From DAOSCP01 sp035379625 (GTDB taxonomy: Bacteria; Bacteroidota; Ignavibacteria; Ignavibacteriales; DAOSCP01), in the NCBI GenBank assembly GCA_035379625.1, contig DAOSVM010000002.1, positions 81,062-145,061 on the forward strand: a DNA stretch of 64,000 bases, in the 5' to 3' direction. The notes under the pieces are model-generated. The model made no database searches. It was not told where the DNA came from and saw only the letters and a program-made list of their open reading frames with translations. Of this stretch, positions 42,391-49,973 are shown in pieces. The position numbers and the translations under genes are program-made. Numbering within the stretch: the stretch's first letter is position 1; each line of letters starts with the position of its first letter.

Positions 42391-43545
42391 ATGGAAGATA
42401 ATAAATTCACAAATACAAATTCATTTTCAAGTAGTTCAACATCAAATACACAGGGGAATTCTTTCGGTAGCGGATATGGAACGAGTGGTTCAGGTTTTGG
42501 TAGTTCTAATAATTTTAATACATCAAATAGTTTTGGAACTTCTAATAGCAATTCAAGTTCTTTTGGTGGTGGTTTTAGCGCAAATAAATTTTCAAGCAAT
42601 AGTACAACACAATCAGGTAGTTTGGGATTTGGGAATAATGCTGCTGGGCAAACACAAACTCAGGACGCATGGGAACCATCAGAAGGGGCTTTTGGTGCAA
42701 AAGTAGCTCCTGTAATGTCTCCGCAAACATTTGAACAATGGCGTTCTTTTATTTATGATTTATGCGGAATTTATTTCCAAGATAATAAAAAGTATCTTTT
42801 AGAAAGTAGATTACAAAAGAGAGTTTCTTTTTTGAAATTAAACGGTTATGAGGATTATTTAAATTATTTAAAGACTCATCCCAACCGTAATGATGAACTA
42901 AAATACCTATACGAAGCAATAACAATTAATGAAACTTTCTTCTTCAGAAACCAACCTCAGTTAGATGCTTTAGTACAATCAATAATACCAGAGATTGTTA
43001 ATACAAGAGCTAAAGGGCAAAAATATAAATTGAGAGTTTGGAGTGCTGCATCTTCCAGTGGTGAAGAAGCATATTCTATTGCTATGATGTTTCAGGAGTT
43101 AGTAAAACCAAAATATCCAAATTTGGAATTGGAAGTAATAGGTACAGATATTAATTATCAAGTTGTAGAAACAGCCAAAAAAGGTGTGTATAGGGAATAT
43201 TCTATTAGGAATACTCCACCATTTTATTTAAAAAAATATTTTAAGATGATTGGTCCAAATACGTATGAAGTAGATCCTAATATAAAGAAATACTGTTCTT
43301 TTAAGGTAATGAATTTATTAGATGATACAGCAATGAGACAAATGAATAATTTTGATGTTGTTTATTGTTGTAATGTTTTAATCTACTTTGATACCAAAGC
43401 TAAAATTAGAGTAGTATCACATTTATATAATAGTTTACAAAAACCTGGATATTTGTTTATTGGATATTCTGAAACGTTACACGGTATATCAAAAGCTTTT
43501 AAACTAATAAGTTACCCAAAAACAATTGGTTATAAGAAGGAGTGA
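42391..43545 (+). CDS. cheR: Chemotaxis protein methyltransferase CheR with a disordered N-terminus
   Basis: A 384-residue protein. Residues 1-105 are low-complexity, rich in Ser, Asn, Gly and Phe (FGSSNNFNTSNSFGTSNSNS and the like). The CheR domain starts near 115 (FEQWRSFIYDLCGIYFQDNK). It has INETFFFRNQPQLDAL, the SAM-binding WSAASSSGEEAYSIAMM, VIGTDINYQVVETAKKGVYREYSIR, and VVYCCNVLIYFD near the end. CheR methylates glutamates of chemoreceptors. The helical N-terminal CheR subdomain is present, so the low-complexity part is an addition to a complete enzyme. Confidence 0.92.
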   Translation: MEDNKFTNTNSFSSSSTSNTQGNSFGSGYGTSGSGFGSSNNFNTSNSFGTSNSNSSSFGGGFSANKFSSNSTTQSGSLGFGNNAAGQTQTQDAWEPSEGAFGAKVAPVMSPQTFEQWRSFIYDLCGIYFQDNKKYLLESRLQKRVSFLKLNGYEDYLNYLKTHPNRNDELKYLYEAITINETFFFRNQPQLDALVQSIIPEIVNTRAKGQKYKLRVWSAASSSGEEAYSIAMMFQELVKPKYPNLELEVIGTDINYQVVETAKKGVYREYSIRNTPPFYLKKYFKMIGPNTYEVDPNIKKYCSFKVMNLLDDTAMRQMNNFDVVYCCNVLIYFDTKAKIRVVSHLYNSLQKPGYLFIGYSETLHGISKAFKLISYPKTIGYKKE

Positions 43546-43552
43546 TAATATA

Positions 43553-43918
43553 ATGAAAAAAGTAATTTTGGTAGCTGATGATTCACCTTCAATAAGAAAA
43601 TTTGTATCTTTTTCATTGACTATGCAAGGTTATGAGGTAATTTCTGCTTGTGATGGAATGGAAGCATTAGAAAAATTGCCCAATTCTAAAGTAGATTTGG
43701 TAGTAACTGATTTAAATATGCCTAATATGGATGGATTTGAGCTTATTAAAGCTATAAGAGCGAATCCAGAATATCAGGAATTACCAATAATAATACTATC
43801 TTCATTATCATCAAGTGAAGATATAGAAAAAGGTATGAGTTGCGGGGCAAATTCGTATTTAGTTAAACCTTTTGACCCCAAAAGAATACAATATGAAGTT
43901 TCTAAATATTTAAGTTAA
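43553..43918 (+). CDS. CheY-like response regulator (first)
   Basis: A 121-residue single receiver domain. Acidic pocket Asp9-Asp10 (VADDSPSIRK), phospho-acceptor Asp53 (VTDLNMPNMDGF), Ser-Ser after strand 4 (IILSSLSS) and Lys in YLVKPFDP are all present. It lies between cheR and the second receiver, which is the closer match to E. coli-type CheY. This one may act as a phosphate sink or have its own target. AGGAG overlapping the cheR stop sets the start at 43553. Confidence 0.88.
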   Translation: MKKVILVADDSPSIRKFVSFSLTMQGYEVISACDGMEALEKLPNSKVDLVVTDLNMPNMDGFELIKAIRANPEYQELPIIILSSLSSSEDIEKGMSCGANSYLVKPFDPKRIQYEVSKYLS

Positions 43919-43933
43919 TTATAGGAGATAGAA

Positions 43934-44320
43934 ATGAGTGCACCTCTAAAATTTTTGATTGTTGATGATTCCGTTACTATGAGAAGAATTGTAGCCAATA
44001 CACTAAAGAATTTACAATATAATGATTTTGTAGAAGCTGGTGATGGTAAAGAAGCATTAGCAAAGTTACAAGCAGATCCTTCCCTAAATTTCGTTATAAC
44101 CGACTGGAATATGCCTGTTATGACCGGTTTAGAGCTAACCAAAGCGATAAGAGAAGATCCTAAATTAGCTAAATTACCAATTTTAATGGTAACCACCAGA
44201 GGTGTAAAAGAGGATATAGTTGAAGCTTTACAAGCAAAAGTTAATAATTATGTTATCAAACCTTTCACTCCTCAAATATTAAAGGAAAAAATTGATCAAA
44301 TTCTAGCTAATTTACAATAA
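43934..44320 (+). CDS. cheY: Chemotaxis response regulator CheY
   Basis: A 128-residue receiver domain. Asp11-Asp12 (IVDDSVTMRRI), Asp57 in VITDWNMPVMTGLELTKAIR, Thr-Thr in LMVTTRG and Lys in YVIKPFTP match CheY of enterobacteria closely, including the DWNMP signature. It is directly followed by the CheZ-like gene. Phosphorylated by CheA, it should bind the flagellar motor switch (FliM, not in this window). Confidence 0.92.
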   Translation: MSAPLKFLIVDDSVTMRRIVANTLKNLQYNDFVEAGDGKEALAKLQADPSLNFVITDWNMPVMTGLELTKAIREDPKLAKLPILMVTTRGVKEDIVEALQAKVNNYVIKPFTPQILKEKIDQILANLQ

Positions 44321-44338
44321 AAAGGGAAGGTGTTTTAG

Positions 44339-45103
44339 ATGAAACAATTAACAATGAATGAGTTATTTAATAAATTAAATGATTTGAAGACTTTATTTCA
44401 ATTTGGTCAAAAGATAATTCCAATTTTGCAGAATTTGATTGATTTTATGCAGGATACAATTCCTTTATTGGAGAACATAAATCGTTCAATAGCAGAATCT
44501 ACTAGTAAAATTCCAAAAGCTTCAAATCAAATTAGTAATGTTACCAGTGCTACAGAATTGGCAACAACAGAAATATTAGATTTAGTTGATAGTATCTCTG
44601 GTAAAATGTACGATATGGAAGCAAAAATACGAACTTTTATTGAAACTGAAAACGCTAAAAAAGAAAAATTAGAAAAATTAAAAGAACTTGTTAAAGATAA
44701 TCCAGAATTGTCAAATTTTGTTCAAGAAAATTTTACACTAGATGTATCTGTATTAGAAGAAATTTTAGAATTTTTCCCTAAATTACAAAATGATGCTTAT
44801 AGTATAACATTATCTTTACAGGTACAGGATATAACATCTCAACAGTTAGCAGCGGTAAATCACTTAATTGAATCTGTACAAGAAAACTTAACAAAACTTA
44901 TAGAAGATTTTGAAACAACACAGCTTGATGAATTAGAAGGATTAGCAAAAAATGAAGTTCCGGAAGGGGCTACTTTTGATCCTAATGCACGATATGATAA
45001 GTCTGGCGAACGTCAAGAAGCTGCTGATGAAATTATCAATCAAGTCAAAGATACTGGAACACAAATTGATCAGAGTGAAATAGATAAATTATTCTCAAAA
45101 TAG
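44339..45103 (+). CDS. cheZ: CheZ-like CheY phosphatase
   Basis: A 254-residue helical protein. The CheZ active-site signature is seen in LSLQVQDITSQQLAAVNHLI (near residues 158-177), where the second Gln corresponds to the Gln that activates water for CheY dephosphorylation. A long helical hairpin precedes it. The last residues, DQSEIDKLFSK, resemble the C-terminal CheY-binding peptide of CheZ after a flexible linker. It stands between cheY and cheA, as expected for CheZ. CheZ is best known from Proteobacteria, so its presence in a genome with FCB traits is noteworthy. Confidence 0.82.
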   Translation: MKQLTMNELFNKLNDLKTLFQFGQKIIPILQNLIDFMQDTIPLLENINRSIAESTSKIPKASNQISNVTSATELATTEILDLVDSISGKMYDMEAKIRTFIETENAKKEKLEKLKELVKDNPELSNFVQENFTLDVSVLEEILEFFPKLQNDAYSITLSLQVQDITSQQLAAVNHLIESVQENLTKLIEDFETTQLDELEGLAKNEVPEGATFDPNARYDKSGERQEAADEIINQVKDTGTQIDQSEIDKLFSK

Positions 45104-45111
45104 GGGCAGTT

Positions 45112-47064
45112 ATGTCAAACTATGCATTATTAAATGACCCTGAAATGAAAGAAATTTTCGAGAGTTTTGTCGTAGAAACAAGAGAAATTCTCGAAAAACT
45201 TGATTTAGAATTAGTAGAACTTGAAAAAAGAACAGATGATACTAATTTACTAAATCAAATCTTTAGATCATTTCATACAGTCAAAGGTACAGCAGGGTTC
45301 TTAGGTTTAGTTAAAATGCAAACGGTAACTCATAGATGTGAAGATATATTGAATAAGTTGCGCAAAGGTGAGGTAAAGCTCAATTCTGAACTTATGGATG
45401 GTATCTTGCAAGGTTTTGATACAATGAAATTATTGATGGATACAATTGAGAATAATAAAAATGAAGATGTCGAAACAGATGACGTTATAAATACTCTAGA
45501 TAACTTAATTAAATCCATAGAAAGTGGTGAATTTGGTACAGGTGGTACAACCGAACAACAACCAACTTCTCAACCTGTAGAGACATATGTAGCTGAAGAA
45601 AAACCGTCTGAAGTTGTAGAAGAAAAAATTGAAGAGAAAGTTGAAGAACCACAAAATGTTGAAGAGGTACATGAAGAAACTGTAGATGAAGAAGCTGAAG
45701 AAGAAGTTGAGCCAGAAGTTGAAGCAAAGCAAGAAACAGAAGATAAAAAAGAAGAAAAGCCTGCTGAACAATCAGTTGTTAAAGTTGAAGCTCCTAAAGC
45801 AGCTCCTGCTACTCCAAAAACTGAGCAACCAAAGCAACAGACTCAACAAACAGCAGCTAGTTCAAAGCAAGTAGATAATAGTATCCGTGTTGACGTTGAG
45901 AGACTTGACCAATTGTTAAATATTGTATCTGAATTAGTGTTAGGAAGAAACAGGTTAGCACAAGTAAATACTGAAATGCAAGCTGAACATGAAGGTACAA
46001 AGTTAGCAAAGGATTTATTTGAAGCATATAGACAAATTGATTTGATGACTACGGAATTGCAATTAGCGGTAATGAAGACAAGAATGATAAAAATTGGTAA
46101 AGTATTCAATAGATATCCTAGAGTTGTTAGAGATTTATGTCGTGAAACCAAGAAAGATATTCAATTGTTGATATATGGCGAAGATACTGAACTAGATAAA
46201 ACTTTAATTGAAGAAATAAATGATCCACTTGTACACTTAATTAGAAATGCAGTTGATCATGGTATAGAAACACCACAGGAAAGAGTGGCAAAAGGAAAAA
46301 ATCCACAAGGTACAGTAATTTTAGCAGCAGAGCATGAAGGAAATAACATTAATATTACCATCCAAGATGATGGTAAGGGAATGGATCCTGAAGTTATAAA
46401 AAGAAAGGCTATTGAGAAAGGTTTAATTTCAAAAGAAAAAGCTAATGATCTTAATAAAAATGAAATATTCAATTTAATCTTTTTGCCAGGTTTTTCAACA
46501 GCTGAAAAGATAACCAATATTTCTGGTCGTGGCGTAGGAATGGATGTTGTTAAAACTAACGTTACAAAATTGCGTGGTACAATTCAGATTGATTCTGAAA
46601 TTGGTAAAGGTACTAAAATAGTTATTAAATTACCTTTGACATTAGCCATTATTCAAGGTTTGTTAGTAAGAGTAAAGACAGAAACGGTTGTAATTCCGTT
46701 AAGCTCAGTTATCGAAGTTGTAAGAGTAGCACCTGAGGAAATATACACAATTAACCAAAATGAAGTTATTAGAATTAGAAATTCTGTTCTTTCTTTACTC
46801 AAAATAGAGGATATATTATATGATGATTTGGATGTCGATGATACTGAGAAAAAATGGCAATATGTAGTTATTATAAGTGCTGGCGATAGAAAATATGGTA
46901 TTAGAGTTGATGAATTAATAGGTCAAAAAGAAATAGTAATCAAATCATTAGGCAGTTATTTAGGTAATATTGAAGGTTTAGCAGGTGCGACAATTATGGG
47001 AGATGGTAAAGTTGTTATGATTTTGGATATCGGTGATTTGGTTAATAAAATAACTACAAAATAA
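45112..47064 (+). CDS. cheA: Chemotaxis histidine kinase CheA
   Basis: A 650-residue kinase. P1 (Hpt) carries His55 in FRSFHTVKGTAGFLGL. Residues about 148-255 are a Glu/Pro/Ala/Gln-rich linker with no recognisable P2 CheY-docking domain. P3 dimer helices start near 262 (IRVDVERLDQLLNIVSELV). The P4 ATPase has LIRNAVDHGIE (N box), QDDGKGMDP (G1), FLPGFSTAE (F) and ISGRGVGMDVV (G2). P5 (about 510-648) is the CheW-like regulatory domain. It phosphorylates the CheYs and CheB. No separate cheW is found in this operon. Confidence 0.95.
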   Translation: MSNYALLNDPEMKEIFESFVVETREILEKLDLELVELEKRTDDTNLLNQIFRSFHTVKGTAGFLGLVKMQTVTHRCEDILNKLRKGEVKLNSELMDGILQGFDTMKLLMDTIENNKNEDVETDDVINTLDNLIKSIESGEFGTGGTTEQQPTSQPVETYVAEEKPSEVVEEKIEEKVEEPQNVEEVHEETVDEEAEEEVEPEVEAKQETEDKKEEKPAEQSVVKVEAPKAAPATPKTEQPKQQTQQTAASSKQVDNSIRVDVERLDQLLNIVSELVLGRNRLAQVNTEMQAEHEGTKLAKDLFEAYRQIDLMTTELQLAVMKTRMIKIGKVFNRYPRVVRDLCRETKKDIQLLIYGEDTELDKTLIEEINDPLVHLIRNAVDHGIETPQERVAKGKNPQGTVILAAEHEGNNINITIQDDGKGMDPEVIKRKAIEKGLISKEKANDLNKNEIFNLIFLPGFSTAEKITNISGRGVGMDVVKTNVTKLRGTIQIDSEIGKGTKIVIKLPLTLAIIQGLLVRVKTETVVIPLSSVIEVVRVAPEEIYTINQNEVIRIRNSVLSLLKIEDILYDDLDVDDTEKKWQYVVIISAGDRKYGIRVDELIGQKEIVIKSLGSYLGNIEGLAGATIMGDGKVVMILDIGDLVNKITTK

Positions 47065-47070
47065 GGTGTA

Positions 47071-48162
47071 ATGATGGATAATAATATTTCTACTAATAAA
47101 ATAAGAGTTTTAGTGGTTGATGATTCAGCTTTTATGAGAAAGTCTATTACTATAATGTTAACTTCTGATCCTGAAATCGAAGTTGTTGGGACTGCACGAG
47201 ACGGTATCGAAGCTATAGAACAAACAAAAAAACTAAAACCAGATTTAATAACACTTGATGTTGAAATGCCAAGGATGGATGGGCTAACTGCTCTTGAAAA
47301 AATAATGAAAGAATGCCCAACTCCTGTATTGATGCTAAGTTCTTTAACTACTGAAGGTGCTGAAACTACAGTAAAAGCACTTGAACTTGGTGCTGTTGAT
47401 TTTATAGCAAAAGAATTATCATTCGTTAGTGTTAATATTGTTAATATTAAAGATAGTTTACTTAAAAAAGTAAAAGAGATTGTAAAACATAGAAGACATA
47501 AAGAAAGATTACTCAAACTTCAAGGATTAACTTTAGGGCAAGAGAAAAAATATACTGCTCCTACACCTGCTAGAACTGGGCAATTATCAAAAGGTTTATA
47601 CAGAGCGATTGCGATCGGAATTTCTACTGGCGGTCCCATGTCTTTGCAGCAAGTTATACCAAAATTAAGAGGCGATTTAAATGTTCCAGTTTTTATAGTG
47701 CAGCATATGCCACCAAAATTTACGAAGTCTCTTGCTGATAGATTAAATTCTATGAGTGCTTTAGAGGTAAAAGAAGCTGAAAATGGTGAAATTGTGAAAA
47801 ATAATGTTGTTTATATAGCGCCAGGTGGATTGCATATGTTGTTCAAAAAAAATGGGGCTAATGTTCAAATAGAAATCAGTACAGAACCAGCAAATACTTT
47901 ACATAAACCTTCAGTGGATGTTATGATTAGTTCAGCTGTAAAGGTTTATGGGAAAAATCTTCTTGGCGTTATCATGACAGGTATGGGTAAAGATGGCTAT
48001 GAAGGTATAAAAGAGTTAAAAGAGGTTGGTGGTCATGCTATAGCTCAAGATGAAATGAGTTGTGTCGTCTACGGTATGCCAAAAGCAATAGTTGATGGAA
48101 ATTTAGCTGATGTTATTTTGCCACTTGATAAAATAGCTGAAAATATAAACATGGTATTCTAA
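47071..48162 (+). CDS. cheB: Chemotaxis protein-glutamate methylesterase CheB
   Basis: A 363-residue two-domain protein. The receiver domain is at residues 9-125 (VLVVDDSAFMRK, phospho-Asp in LDVEMPRMDGL). The linker ends near 165 and the esterase domain follows. The catalytic Ser is in AIAIGISTGGPMSLQQVIP, the His in VQHMPPKFTKSLADRLN and the Asp in MTGMGKDGYEGI. It removes methyl groups from chemoreceptors, opposing CheR. Two adjacent ATG codons (47071 and 47074) are possible starts after AAGGTG. Its stop shares a base with the next start. Confidence 0.94.
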   Translation: MMDNNISTNKIRVLVVDDSAFMRKSITIMLTSDPEIEVVGTARDGIEAIEQTKKLKPDLITLDVEMPRMDGLTALEKIMKECPTPVLMLSSLTTEGAETTVKALELGAVDFIAKELSFVSVNIVNIKDSLLKKVKEIVKHRRHKERLLKLQGLTLGQEKKYTAPTPARTGQLSKGLYRAIAIGISTGGPMSLQQVIPKLRGDLNVPVFIVQHMPPKFTKSLADRLNSMSALEVKEAENGEIVKNNVVYIAPGGLHMLFKKNGANVQIEISTEPANTLHKPSVDVMISSAVKVYGKNLLGVIMTGMGKDGYEGIKELKEVGGHAIAQDEMSCVVYGMPKAIVDGNLADVILPLDKIAENINMVF

Positions 48163-48437
48163 TGGACAAAGAAAAAGACAAAAGTTCACAATTTGAAGAT
48201 TATATTTATAGAGAAGTTGATTTTAAAGTACCTAAATCTGGTAATATTATAAAAGCTGAAGATGTCGTTTTGACGGGTATGCACAAACTATCGTTAGATG
48301 AAGATCCATCAGAGAATGTTAAAGTATATATAAAGAAAGATAAGAATGATAATATTAAAGAAATAAAATTTGTTTGTAGTTGCGGACAAACAAAAACTGT
48401 TATTTTAGATTATGAAGAAGATGAAAACCAATCCTAA
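48162..48437 (+). CDS. Small acidic protein with a CxCG motif, last gene of the che operon
   Basis: A 91-residue protein I do not recognise. The N-terminal 30 residues are charged (FEDYIYREVDFKVP); the rest looks like a small beta domain, ending FVCSCGQTKTVILDYEEDE. The Cys-x-Cys-Gly could be half of a metal site. It is coupled to cheB by TAATG, so it is very likely translated. Its stop codon lies within the loop of the following terminator hairpin. Confidence 0.6.
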   Translation: MDKEKDKSSQFEDYIYREVDFKVPKSGNIIKAEDVVLTGMHKLSLDEDPSENVKVYIKKDKNDNIKEIKFVCSCGQTKTVILDYEEDENQS

Positions 48438-48452
48438 GAGATTGGTTTTTTT
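48424..48452 (+). terminator. Rho-independent terminator of the chemotaxis operon
   Basis: The arms AAACCAATC/GATTGGTTT close a short loop containing the TAA stop of the small CxCG gene, followed by seven T. Confidence 0.85.
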
Positions 48453-48473
48453 ATAACAAAACCTTTCATTGTT

Positions 48474-48515
48474 GGCATAATATTTGATATTTGAAATAAA
48501 AAAAAGTATTATGCC
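48474..48515 (+). promoter_or_regulatory. Inverted repeat spanning the leader up to the flgB start
   Basis: GGCATAATA (48474-48482) is perfectly repeated as TATTATGCC (48507-48515), ending on the base before the flgB ATG. In mRNA this nine-pair stem with a 24-base A/U-rich loop would hide the initiation region, and no Shine-Dalgarno sequence is seen there. It could be a translational control site or a protein-binding site. Confidence 0.4.
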
Positions 48516-48935
48516 ATGAAAAAGCTTGTAACACATACAGCTGCTCACCTTGAAAAAATGCTTGATTATTATGCACTTAAAAACAAAATAATTAGTAGAA
48601 ATATAGCTAATATAGCTACAGAAGGCTATCAAAGACAAGATGTAGTTTTTAAAGAAGTATTGAATTCAGAGCTAGATAGAAATTTAAAAACTACAAACGA
48701 AAAACATATTACTGATCCTAAAGCACAATTTCCTACTAATAGCAAATATTCTGATTTCGAAATTACTGAAGATGAAAACCCAGAGAAAATTTCTGGCATC
48801 AATAATGTAGATATTGATCAAGAAATGGCAGATTTAGCATCTAATAATATAAAGTTTAAATTTGCAGCAAAACGATTAAATTCTTATTATAAGAATTTAC
48901 AAGGTGTAATTAAAGGTGATAGAGGTGGACAATGA
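48516..48935 (+). CDS. flgB: Flagellar basal-body rod protein FlgB
   Basis: A 139-residue proximal rod protein and first gene of the large flagellar operon. The rod motif is LKNKIISRNIANIATEGYQRQ, and the C-terminal helix reads NNVDIDQEMADLASNNIKFKFAAKRLN, both typical of FlgB. Length is normal. Its leader has an unusual inverted repeat. The stop overlaps the flgC start by four bases. Confidence 0.93.
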   Translation: MKKLVTHTAAHLEKMLDYYALKNKIISRNIANIATEGYQRQDVVFKEVLNSELDRNLKTTNEKHITDPKAQFPTNSKYSDFEITEDENPEKISGINNVDIDQEMADLASNNIKFKFAAKRLNSYYKNLQGVIKGDRGGQ

Positions 48936-49414
48936 GAATAAGTAACAATTTTTTAGGTTTTGATATTAGTGCCGCTGGATTAAGTGTACAAAGAAAAAAG
49001 ATGAATCTTATAGCAGAAAATATCGCCAATGCCAATACTACAAAAACAGAAGACGGTACAGTTTATAAGAAAAAATATTTAGCTGTTCAACAAAAAGCAA
49101 TTGATGACGCAAAATTAAAAGATGAAAAAATCAAATTAAAAATGGAAGATCCTTTCCATTTTGATAAAGGTAAAGATTTTGATGAGAGTAAAGAATTGAA
49201 TTTAATAACACAAGTAAGTGAAGATCAAAAAGAAGGTGATTTAATTTACCAACCTGATCATCCTGATGCTGATGAAAATGGTTATGTAAGAATGCCAAAT
49301 GTTAATATTATTACAGAAATGGTTGATATGATTGCAGCCTCAAGAGCTTATGAAGCAAATCTTACTGCTTTAAATACTTCTAAACAATTAGCAAAAGATT
49401 CATTGGAGATATAA
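48932..49414 (+). CDS. flgC: Flagellar basal-body rod protein FlgC
   Basis: A 160-residue proximal rod protein. It begins with SAAGLSVQRKKMNLIAENIANANTT, the rod motif, and ends with the FlgC signature YVRMPNVNIITEMVDMIAASRAYEANLTALN (read as two overlapping parts). YQPDHPDADENGYV before it is also typical. It follows flgB by overlap; the next gene starts one base after its stop. Confidence 0.95.
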   Translation: MRISNNFLGFDISAAGLSVQRKKMNLIAENIANANTTKTEDGTVYKKKYLAVQQKAIDDAKLKDEKIKLKMEDPFHFDKGKDFDESKELNLITQVSEDQKEGDLIYQPDHPDADENGYVRMPNVNIITEMVDMIAASRAYEANLTALNTSKQLAKDSLEI

Positions 49415-49415
49415 A

Positions 49416-49658
49416 ATGAGAATTAACGGTATTAATTCTAATGTTCTTTCTTCTACAAGCATTCAAAAAACAAAGTCAAATGTTAAATTTGATAAAATAC
49501 TTGAAGAAAATTTTCAGAACAATGTTAAATTGGATTTAAGTAATGAAGAAATAAATTATTTTCAAAAAGCTTATCCAGTGAATTCTTATGAAGTTGCAAA
49601 TTATAAATATCCATATAAGGATATTAAATTAGGACAAATAATTGACAGGAAAGTGTAA
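49416..49658 (+). CDS. Small protein between flgC and fliE
   Basis: An 80-residue protein with no family I recognise. It starts MRINGINSNVLSSTSIQKTK, an N-terminus like those of flagellar rod or hook secretion substrates, followed by LSNEEINYFQKAYPVNSYEV. Its ATG follows the flgC stop by one base and its stop TAA shares its last base with the fliE ATG, so it is surely part of the operon. A role as an exported or assembly protein of the rod is inference. It should be compared with small ORFs at the same place in other FCB flagellar operons. Confidence 0.62.
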   Translation: MRINGINSNVLSSTSIQKTKSNVKFDKILEENFQNNVKLDLSNEEINYFQKAYPVNSYEVANYKYPYKDIKLGQIIDRKV

Positions 49659-49963
49659 TGAAAATTCAAGGGCAAAATCCATTTTCTAAAGAATTAAGAA
49701 ATATTAAACCATTTGAACCTCCAGTAGTGCAAAAAGGGGGTGTTACAGCTTTTGAAAATGTGTTTAATAAGATGGTTAAAGATGTCAATGCGGATCAATT
49801 AAATTCTAGTAAAGCAACTGAAGATTTCTTGAATGGTGAAGATATTGAAATTCACGAAGTTATGATTGCTGCAGAAAAAGCTAAAACAAGTCTTGATTTA
49901 CTTGTAGAAATTAGGAATAAAACATTAGATATGTATAAAGAGTTAACACGTATCCAAATTTAG
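49658..49963 (+). CDS. fliE: Flagellar hook-basal body complex protein FliE
   Basis: A 101-residue protein joining the MS ring to the rod. The C-terminal half has the FliE pattern: NGEDIEIHEVMIAAEKAKTS followed by LDLLVEIRNKTLDMYKELTRIQI. Position between flgC and fliF agrees. Confidence 0.92.
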   Translation: MKIQGQNPFSKELRNIKPFEPPVVQKGGVTAFENVFNKMVKDVNADQLNSSKATEDFLNGEDIEIHEVMIAAEKAKTSLDLLVEIRNKTLDMYKELTRIQI

Positions 49964-49973
49964 GGAATAATTT

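Noticed and set aside
45505..45874. Leu- and Phe-rich ORFs overlapping cheA
   Set aside because: They are antisense or shifted readings of the Glu-rich CheA linker codons.
48473..48490. Sigma-54 promoter before flgB (TTGGCA-N-TTTGAT)
   Set aside because: The spacing of GG to the second dinucleotide is right, but the required GC at -12 is GA, and the motif is part of an inverted repeat.
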